The notes beneath the pieces are model-generated. The model searched no databases, was not told the origin of the DNA, and was given only the letters and a program-made list of their open reading frames with translations. Below, piece by piece: positions 1 to 10,400 of a DNA stretch of 64,000 nt (position 1 is its first letter; every line of letters begins with the position of its first letter). Source of the stretch: Alviniconcha marisindica (Eukaryota > Mollusca > Gastropoda > Provannidae); contig JABMCL010003147.1 in assembly GCA_018857735.1 (NCBI GenBank), positions 578,001 to 642,000 on the forward strand, written 5' to 3'. The position numbers were made by a program, and so were the translations under genes.

Positions 1-32
1 ATTTGTCATTCAGCAGTAGTGAGTCTGTGTGT

Positions 33-452
33 GTGAACAGGTGTGCCTACCTGGACATGGACCAATAGCAGTGAGTTTGTGCGTGTAAACAGGTGTGCCT
101 ACCTGGACATGGGCCAGTAGCAGTGAGTTTGTGCGTGTGAACAGGTGTGCCTACCTGGACATGGACCAGTAGCAGTGAGTTTATGTGTGTGAACAGGTGT
201 GCCTACCTGGACATGGGCCAGTAGCAGTGAGTTTGTGTGTGTGAACAGGTGTGCCTACCTGGACATGGGCTGGTAGCAGTGAGTTTGTGTGTGTGAACAG
301 GTGTGCCTACCTGGACATGGGCCAGTAGCAGTGAGTTTGTGTGTGTGAACAGGTGTGCCTACCTGGACATGGGCCAATAGCAGTGAGTTTGTGTGTGTGA
401 ACAGGTGTGCCTACCTGGACATGGGCCAATAGCAGTGAGTTTGTGTGTACAG
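33..452 (+). repeat. 52-bp minisatellite copying the acceptor of the 453-643 exon
   Basis: Eight near-identical units whose exon-like part starts at 41, 93, 145, 197, 249, 301, 353 and 405. The real exon at 453 is a ninth, 4 bases short of register. Each unit holds GTGTGTGAACAG, then GTGTGCCTACCTGGACATGG, then GCCAGTAGCA|GTGAGT. It therefore carries an acceptor, 25 exon bases, an in-frame TAG and a donor-like site 30 bases later. Confidence 0.95.
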
Positions 453-643
453 GTGTGCCTACCTGGACATGGGCCAGGCCCAAATGATGATGAAGCAGTG
501 GAGCCTGGAGATGGACACAGCGCTGGTGTCTCTGGTCAATGAACTGTGTCGGTCACTGGCCGTGTCCTCCTCACGCCTCCATGCTCACGAGTTGATACTC
601 ACCGAAGTGCAGCTAGCCAGTCAGCAGTATGCCTGTCTACACA
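453..643 (+). CDS. HECTD4: HECTD4 exon (first in window)
   Basis: Encodes CAYLDMGQAQMMM through QQYACLH. The acceptor is TGTACAG and the donor is ACA|GTAAGT; it begins with the last base of a codon and ends at phase 1. The upstream intron carries eight 52-bp copies of its acceptor plus its first 25 bases, and the downstream intron carries about a dozen copies of its last ~22 bases. This exon is therefore bracketed on both sides by duplicates of its own edges. Confidence 0.85.
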
Positions 644-1439
644 GTAAGTCAGTATGAAATACAATCAGCAGTATGCCTGTCTACACAGTAAGACAGTGTG
701 AAATACAATCAGCAGTATGGTGCCTTCAGTGGAGAATCAAAGTGTGTGAAACAAACAAACAGCAGTATGCCTGTCTACACACAAAGTATGAAACAAACAA
801 ACAGCAGTATGCCTGTTTACACACAAAGTGTGAAACAAACAAACAGTAGTGTGTCTGTCTACACAAAAAGTGTGTGAAACAAACAGCAGTATGCCTGTCT
901 ACACACAAAGTGTGTGAAACAAACAGCAGTATGCCTGTCTACACACAAAGTGTGTGAAACAATCAAACAGCAGTATGCCTGTCTACACACAAAGTGTGTG
1001 AAACAAACAAACAAACAGCAGTATGCCTGTCTACACACAAAGTGTGTGAAAGAAACAAACAGCAGTATGCCTGTCTACACACAAAGTGTGTGAAAGAAAC
1101 AAACAGCAGTATGCCTGTCTACACACAGTGTGTGAAACAAACGGCAGGATACCTGTCTACACGGTAAGAGTGTGAAACACAGTCAGGAGTATGCTTGTCT
1201 CTACAGTGAGCTGTACTCATTTCTTCTGTAGTTCTAAACTACTTAGGGATGCAAACATGCAAAAAGATTCAGATATGAGTGCTTTCATTGAAACGGGACA
1301 AAGCAGTGGTCATGTCTTATAATAATAACATAGCATCCCATCTTGTTAGAGCCTGGGGCACTTACAGTGGCCTGCAGATCACACACATGCACACACACGC
1401 ACGCACGCACGCACGCACGCACACACGCACACGACACAT

Positions 1440-1474
<35 letters not shown>

Positions 1475-4400
1475 AACGCACACACACACACACACACACA
1501 TGAACGCACACACACACACATGAATGCACACACACACACAACAGAGTTTGAAGAGTTTCCTAGAAGCATGCTTGAGGTCACTCTGGTTGCCCCCCTGCAA
1601 ATTAATGATGGTAAGTTACATTGGCAAGAGCATGAAATCCGGTACCAGCAGTGATTGTGTGTTTGCAGACCAGCCTCCAGAGAGTGTGCGCCTGCGCTTT
1701 GCCTTCCTGCAGCAGCTGAACAATCACCTGGAGACCTTTTTCTTGCCACTGGTCGACCTGCGCCCCGCCACCACCTTCAGTCGCAGCACCGCCGCCTTGC
1801 TGTCCAAGCTGCGCAGCATCATTTTCTACGACTCCAAAATCAACTTCCTCAACCGCATCCTGAATGCCACGGCCAAGCGCAAGCCTGACCATGCGGCGCC
1901 GGAAATAACTCTGGACCCCCTGGAAAGCATCGGAGGTAAGGTGCCTTCGGTGGAGAATCAAGCCATTGCTGCCTTAGCCGGGCAAGTTGAATGCAGAATG
2001 AAAAAACGGCCTGTCCTGAAGGACCCATTTTGTTTTCAGCTTGGCTTGGGCCCTCGTTGCCAGGTCTGCGGCAGTGAAAACAGCCAACCTCTTGCCCTGT
2101 TTGCTTGCTGTAGGTACAAGCAACAAAATATATATTTTTTATTATACAAAAACTATTTTTCGGTGGATATCCAAAAACGCTCCATAAAAAGTTATTCACT
2201 CATACAGCATCACATGCGAGCGCAGTGAGTCTGCTCGAGAGCAGAGAATAGCGCTATATAAAAACGATCAACAACAATCACTAGAGGAAATGGTTCACCA
2301 GAGCGTGAAGTGCTCTGAAGAACATCCAGACCCCAGCCAGCATGTTTAAATTGATCCCGTCTGAAGAGATGGCTGGTGTTGTTACATCAGTTGAGCCCTT
2401 CTTTAAAAAAACATTCCAGAATTCGGGGTGGGGAGGGCAGGGGAATTGAAGGGAGGGCTTCTGGCAAGGGGGGGGGGGGTGTCTCAAAGAGACAAGGAAC
2501 TTTGATGACCAGTTCAATTGCGGGACGGTGTGGAAGGAAGGGTTGTTACAAAAATGGTCCTAAAACTAGAAGAAATGTGTTCTTGAATGGGTAGGGGTTC
2601 AACTGTTGTGTCAATTTTTCCGCGGGTCTGGTTCGGCCACAGAGTCACGGAGTGCCTTGCATTGCTGACTGAAAAGGGCATGCTTAGTCAGACCCTGCCT
2701 TAGAGGTCTGCCTGGTGATGAGTTGCAGAGGATGTTCCTGCGTTTTGTGCGCGTGAGTTGATGAGCACATCGGTGAGAGCAGCATCCTGCCTGCCTGGTG
2801 TGTGTGACGGTGAAGGTGACGGAGATCTGCAGGGGGTGTTGGTGTGTCGTTTGCATGTCAGTTGACGAGCACAGCAGTGAGAGTGGCATCCTGCCTGTGT
2901 TGCGTACATGACGGTGATTTGCAGAGGGTGTCAACGTGTTGTTTGCGTGTCAGTTGACAAGCACAGCAGTGAGAGTGGCATCCTGCCTGTGTTGTGTACA
3001 TGACGGTGATTTGCAGAGGGTGTCAGCGTGTTGTTTGCATGTCAGTTGACAAGCACAGCAGTGAGAGTGGCATCCTGCCAGTGTTGTGTACATGACGGTG
3101 ATTTGCAGAGGGTGTCAGTGTGTTGTTTGCATGTCAGTTGACAAGCACAGCAGTGAGAGTGGCATCCTGCCTGTGTTGTGTACGTGACAGTGATTTGCAG
3201 AGGGTGTCAATGTGTTTTGTGTGTGTCAGTTGACAAGCATGGCAGCGAGAACAGCATCCTGTGCCAGGCGTACCGACAGCTGTCCTCCGTCAGCTCGCGA
3301 CAGATGTGTGTGCGACTGGCCAGCGGAGGGGATCCCACCTACGCCTTCAATGTCCGCATGACTGGGGAGGAGGTGCACGGAAACAGTAAGATGTTTTTCC
3401 CTCAGTGTGTGTCATGAGGACATTTTGTGTGTGTGTGTGTTGTGAGGACATTTTGTGTGTGTGTGTGTGTGTGTTGTGAGGACATTTTGTGTGTGTGTGT
3501 GAGTGTGTTGTGAGGACATTTTGTGTCATGAGGACATTTTGTGTGTGTGTGTGTGTGTGTTGTGAGGACATTTTGTGTGTGTGTGTTGTGAGGACATTTT
3601 GTGTGTGTCATGAGGACATTTTGTGTGTGTTGTGAGGACATTTGTGGGGGGATTGTGTGGTGTGGGGGATTGTTGTTTGGGGCATTTTGTGTGTATGTAT
3701 GTGGGAAGTTGGGGAGGGGGTATTGTATGTTGGGGGGGGGGGGGGGGGCTTTGTGTGTGTGTGGGGCATTGTGGGGGGGGGGGGACATTGGGTGGGGCTT
3801 GTGTGTGTGTAGGGGGGGGGCCCCCCGGACTGTAACATTCTGTGATGGAAGCATTTTATAGGGGGGGGGGGGGGGGGGGGGCATTTTGTGTGCTGGAAAG
3901 GATTGTTGTGTTCGTTGGGGGGGGGGGGGGGGGGGGCACTGTGTGCGTTGATGGGGAGCAGCTTGTGTGTCACTGAATCCATTTACACGTACCGAAATTT
4001 CAAAGCTGAGCAGAGGATGTGTTGTGTACACATCTGAATACAATACAAGGACACAACCCCACCGGGCAGTGATGAGAGTGGTGGTGTGGTTGCAGGTGGC
4101 TCCTTTCGACAGTTCCTGTGGCAAGTGGCTAAAGAGCTGCAGGGATCGGCTCTGGGCTTGCTGCTCCCGGCTCCCAGCGCCGCCATCGGCGCCACCAAGG
4201 GCAGGTCTCTCTTCAGGCCCGGCAGGATGACCTACTCCGAGGAGAACCTCCTCATCTTCGTGGGGCAGGTGAGGGGGTGGGGAGGAGAGAATATGTGCCC
4301 TTAAGGAACAGAAGCATGCTTGTTATAATATTTACTACGACTACTCTGTGCTGGGGGGGTAGGGAATATGTGCCCTTTAGGGGGGGGGGGGGGGTAGTAG

Positions 4401-7400
4401 AGAATATGTGCCCTTAAGGAAGAGAAGCATATTATGTTTGTCAGAATTTCAAAACAGTGTTTAGTATTTGCTACTACTCGGTGCTGGGAGGGGGCAGGGG
4501 GGGCGTAGAGAATATGTGCCCTTAAGGAACAGAAGCGTATTATGTTTGTCATATTCTCAAGACGGTGTTTGCTACTATTCCACTTGTGCATGTGTGTGGG
4601 TGAGGGATGGGGTTGGTGGTGGTGGTGGGGGAGGGCTCTGAAGGAGCAGAAGCATATTATGTTTGTCATAATCTCAGGATGGTATTTTCTACACTTGTCT
4701 GTGTCATAATCTCAGGATGGTATTTTCTACACTTGTCTGTGGTCTTGTGTGTACTTGTGCATGAACGGGGGTGTCAGAGTGGTGAAGTGCCCTTAAGGAA
4801 CAGCAGCATATTATGTTTGTCTTAATCTCAAGACTGTATTTGCTACTACTCTGTGCTTGTGCGTGCATGTGAAATGATGTCAGTGCAGTACAAAGTGGAG
4901 GTAGACTGGTGGTTGTTTCTGACATTAAAAAAATAAAAATCATCTTCTGAACCAACAAGTGTTCAGTTTCTATCTGAATGGTGATGTGGCTGTGAGGCAA
5001 AGGACGCATTACATGTCTTAATGCCAGGATGGAGAGTAGGGGGTACAACTGCACCAAAAGGATGAGAGGTTTAGGACTGAACAAAAGCAGTGGGTCAGAC
5101 TGTCAGAGTGGTGAAGACCTTCATTGAGAGGCCAATCTGCAAGTGTTTTTTTTCTTCTCTCCCCCTGGCTGGGCGTGCAGTTGCTGGGTATCACGGTGAG
5201 AGCTGACATCCCTCTCGGCCTTGACCTTCTGATGGTGGCCTGGCGCACGCTGGTCGGCATGACCCCCGACACCAGCACTGACCTTCAGGAGGCCGACTAC
5301 ATGACCTACGCATACTTGAAGAAGATTGAAATGGTAGGTTCTGTTCTGCTCTGTTTTTCTGTGGAGAAGAACGCTGGGCGTTAAAAAACAAATAAATTAC
5401 TTGTGGATTTCTAAAAAAAAAAAATGCGTGGAAACTGAATCAGCACTTTGTTACTGTTATGGGTGTTGGTTCACAGATGCTTCAACTGTGGGGTGTGCTG
5501 CAGACTTGTGCATGTGTTTATGCATGTGCAGGAAAATGGCTGCACACACACTATCTTGCCTGGCTATGTGGGGCTGAACCTTCAGGTTTTAGTGAAGGAT
5601 CGAAAACAACAGGATGTCCGTAAGATGTCAAAATCACATAGTGCAGGTTTGGTTTATGAAGAGATGGTGATGTTGGTGGTACACACAGTCAGACAGTTTG
5701 ACTTCCATTTACCTGATATGACTTGGGTTGACCTGATATGACTTGTGTCTACCTGGGATGACTTGGGTTGACCTGTTATGATTTATGTTTACCTGATATG
5801 ACTTGTGTCTACCCTGGTATGACTTCAGTTGACCTGATATGATTTATGTTTACCTGATATGACTTGTGTCTACCTGGTATGACTTGGGTTGACCTGATAT
5901 GATTTATGTTTACCTGATATGACTTGTGTCTACCTGGTATGATTGGGTTGACCTGATATGATTTATGTTTACCTGATATGACTTGTGTCTACCTGGGATG
6001 ACTTGGGTTGACCTGATATGACTTGTGTCTACCTGGGATGACTTGGGTTGACCTGATATGATTTATGTTTACCTGATATGACTTGTGTCTACCTTGTATG
6101 ACTTGGGTTGGCCTGATATGATTTATGTTTACCTGATATGACTTGTGTGTGAGCAGGTGGAGACGGAGAGTGAGCTGCAGGCACTGTGTGGCGACGTCTT
6201 TCCTCGCTTCGTCTACTCCTCACTGGACGGCCGTGAGGTGGAGCTCCTGCCTGGGGGTCACCACACTGCAGTCAGGTAACAAACAGCCCTGACACCAGTG
6301 TGCTGACTGACGCCTGTGTGTTGACTGACGCCTGTGTGCTGACTGACACTGGTGTGCTGACTGACGCCTGTGTGCTGACTGACACCGGTGTGCTGACTGA
6401 CGCCTGTGTGCTGACTGACACCTGTGTGCTGACTGACGCCAGAGTGCTGACTGACGTCTGTGCGCTGTCTGACTGACACCTGTGTGCTGACTGACACCAG
6501 TGTGCTGACTGACACCTGTGTGCTGACTGACACCTGCATGCTGACTGACACCTGCGTGCTGACTGACACGTGCGTGCTGAGTGACACGTGTGTGCTGACT
6601 GACGCAGGTGCTGACTGACGCAGGTGCTGACTGACGCCTGCGTGCTGACTGGCACCTGTGTGCCGACTGACGCCTGTGTGCTGACTGACTGACTGCTGTG
6701 TTCTGACTGACACCTGTGTACTGACTGATGCCTGTGTACTGTGTACTAACACCTGTGTACTGACGTGTACTGACTGATGCCTGTGTACTGACTGATGTCT
6801 GTGTACTGACTGATGCCTGCATACTGACACCTGTGTACTGCGTGCTGACTGACACCTGTGTACTGACGCCCATGTACTGACAGCTGTGTAAGACACCTAT
6901 GTAGTCACCTGCGTCATGCCAGCTTTTCTGCCTTTGATAGCGGGAAGCTTTGCACTGTTGTGAGCTTGCTTATGGACAGTCTTGTGACTTTGCCTCTCAG
7001 AGCTTGCTTATGGACAGTCTTGTGACTTTGCCTCTCAGAGCTTGCTTATGGACAGTCTTGTGACTTTGCCTCTCAGAGCTTGCTTATGGACAGTCTTGTG
7101 ACTTTGCCTCTCAGAGTTAGTGAAACACAAGAAGCTCACATCGCAGCCCATCTTCTTCTTTTTTTCTTTTCCATCGGCATGTTTTCACAAGTGAGAAGCA
7201 TAGCATCGCTGCCCTCCTTAATGCAGGAGTCATTCTGGTGGTGACAGTGTGGTGCTAGGCATAGTTCCATCTTCCCCCCACTTTGCCAGTACCTTCCTGG
7301 AGACAACTTGGTCATAAACAAGTCTGACATTAAGTATAGTCCCCCCCCCCCCCCCCACACACCCCTTCCCACTTGGGATCTCGGTCCCCGCCAGTACCTC

Positions 7401-10400
7401 CCTGGAGGCAACCTGGCATTGAACAAGTCTAAGAAGACCGTGTTGATGCCCACTGAAGTCAGCTAGCCAGTCACCAAGTTTGCGGCAGTCAAAGTCCAGC
7501 GAAGAAACAGAGCATGAGAGTGATTTGCTGTTTGTGGGAGCTGATGCCAGGAGGAAAGTAACAAGTAATTTCGTCTCGCCAGTGAAATGGTATTTGGGTG
7601 TGGTCTAGAGTCTCATGTTGACTGTTGTGCGAAGATGTAGTTTTTGTTGAAGCGGCTGTTTGGTGGTGGAAAAATGATGGTATACAGACTGCATTGTAAA
7701 GCTGGCAAAGCAACGGCGGCTACATTCAGGCAGTTTCAGTGCTGATTTGTCAGTTTTAGAATGGGCAAGTCTTGTTGGACTGCTTTTACTGGAACTCAAA
7801 ACTGAAAGTGTGTAGATTTAGCCCTATTATTGCAGGATGATGCAATGTGCATCAAATTTTTTCTCTTTTTTCCCCGGTCAGTTTAAGCAACAGATACCAG
7901 TATGTGGAGTGCGTGCGGCGACTGAGGCTGCGAGAACTGACCAACTCCTCGCGTATGGCAGCCATTTGCGTTGGCATGGCGACGGTGTTACCGCGGCAAC
8001 TGTTGTGTCTGATGTCCCCGCACGACATGGAGCTGAGGACGAGTGGCTTGCCGACTGTGGATCTGACCTTCTTGAAGGTACTGTCAGCCAGTCCCTTCCC
8101 CACCATCACTGTCCACATTACATCAACACACAACACACTCCCAGCATCCACTTTACATGGCTACATCCCACCGCCAGTGTCCGCTTTACATAGCCCCATG
8201 CCCCACCGCCAGCATCCACTTTACATAGCCACACACCACACCGCCAGTGTCTTGCTTTACATAGCCACACACCCCACCGCCAGCATCCACTTTACATAGC
8301 CACACACCACACCACCAGTGTCTTGCTGTACATAGCCACACACCTCACCGCCAGCATCCACTTTACATAGCCACACACCCCACCACCAGTGTCTGCTTTA
8401 CATAGCCACACACCCCACTGCCAGCATCCACTTTACATAGCCACACCACACCACCAGTGTCTTGCTGTACATAGCCACACACCCCACCACCAGCATCCAC
8501 TTTACATAGCCACACACCACACCACCAGTGTCTTGCTGTACATAGCCACACACCCCACCACCAGCATCCACTTTACATAGCCACACACCACACCTCCAGT
8601 GTCTGCTTTACATAGCCACACACCCCACCACCAGTGTCTTCTTTACATAGCCACACACCCCTACGCCAGCGTCCACTTTACATAGCCACGCTCCCTACTG
8701 CCAGCGTCCACTTTACATAGCCACACACCCCACCGCCAGCATTCACTGTACATAGCCACACACCCCACCGCCAGCATTCACTGTACATAGCCACACACCC
8801 CACTGCCAGCATTCACTGTACATAGCCACACACCCCACTGCCAGCATTCACTGTACATAGCCACACACCCCACTGCCAGCATTCACTGTACATAGCCACA
8901 CACCCCACTGCCAGCATTCACTGTACATAGCCACACACCCCACTGCCAGCATTCACTGTACATAGCCACACACCCCACTGCCAGCATTCACTGTACATAG
9001 CCACACACCCCACTGCCAGCATTCACTGTACATAGCCACACACCCCACTGCCAGCATTCACTGTACATAGCCACACACCCCACTGCCAGCATTCACTGTA
9101 CATAGCCACACACCCCACTGCCAGCATTCACTGTACATAGCCACACACCCCACTGCCAGCATTCACTGTACATAGCCACACCCCCACTGCCAGCATTCAC
9201 TGTACATAGCCACACACCCCACTGCCAGCATTCACTGTACATAGCCACACACCCCACTGCCAGCATTCACTGTACATAGCCACACACCCCACTGCCAGCA
9301 TTCACTGTACATAGCCACACACCCCACTGCCAGCATTCACTGTACATAGCCACACACCCCACTGCCAGCATTCACTGTACATAGCCACACACCCCACCGC
9401 CAGCATTCACTGTACATAGCCACACCCACGCCAGCATTCACTGTACATAGCCACACACCCACGCCAGCATTCACTGTACATAGCCACACACCCCACTGCC
9501 AGCATTCACTGTACATAGCCACACACCCACTGCCAGCATTCACTGTACATAGCCACACACCCCACCACCAGCGTCCACTTTATGTAGCCTCGCTCCCTAC
9601 CACCAGCCTCCACTTTACATAACAACACCCCCCACCCCCAGCGTCCACCTCACAGAGCCACACTCCCCACTGCCAGTGTCCACTTTACATAGCTACACAC
9701 GCCACCGCCAGCATCTGCTTTACGTGGCCACTCAGCGAGGCTTTTTCTTGCTTTCTTTAGAAGGAATGGTCAATGACCCCAATGTGTCCTAGCCTTGCTT
9801 TTTTTTTCTCGTTATTTTTTTTTAACAATGATTAACTCTTCCAAAAATTTGTGTTTGATGTTTGTATATGTATGTTTTATATGTATTTTAAGTGATTTTG
9901 TAGATTTAAATTGAGAAAGAGTTTGAGATGTCCATTTAGTAAATGCACATTTGAAGCTCTTTCTCAGTTTAAATCTAAATGTTTGACTTGTGACTGAGAT
10001 GACCCTGCACAGTTGACAGGGTGTTAGAATTCAATTATTAACCAGATAATCTCCCCCCCCCCCCCCCCCCATCCTCCTCTCACCTCACATGGAGTATTTC
10101 TGAGTGTTGCTGTTTCCATGTTTACAGGCACGCACCGTGTACCAGATGGGGTGGATGGATGCTCACACTGAGTATTTTTGAGTGCCAGGTCACCGTGTTC
10201 ACAGCACATGATGGATGTTCACATTGAGTATATCTGAGTGTTGTGGTCTCTGTAATTACAGCCGTCGCACACGCCATGTACCAGGTGGGGTTGGTGGAGA
10301 CGGACACTCGCATTGAGTATTTCTAAGTGTTGCCGTCTCTGTGTTTACAGGCACACAGCGTTTACCAGGTGGAGATGGGTGCTTAATCCAATATTTCTGA

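Noticed and set aside
3402..4124. Proline-rich minus-strand open frame
   Set aside because: It reads through poly(C) and CA tracts opposite HECTD4 sequence.
6220..6896. Ser/Gln/Val-rich open frames over 200 codons on the minus strand
   Set aside because: Generated by an 18-bp intronic repeat opposite HECTD4.
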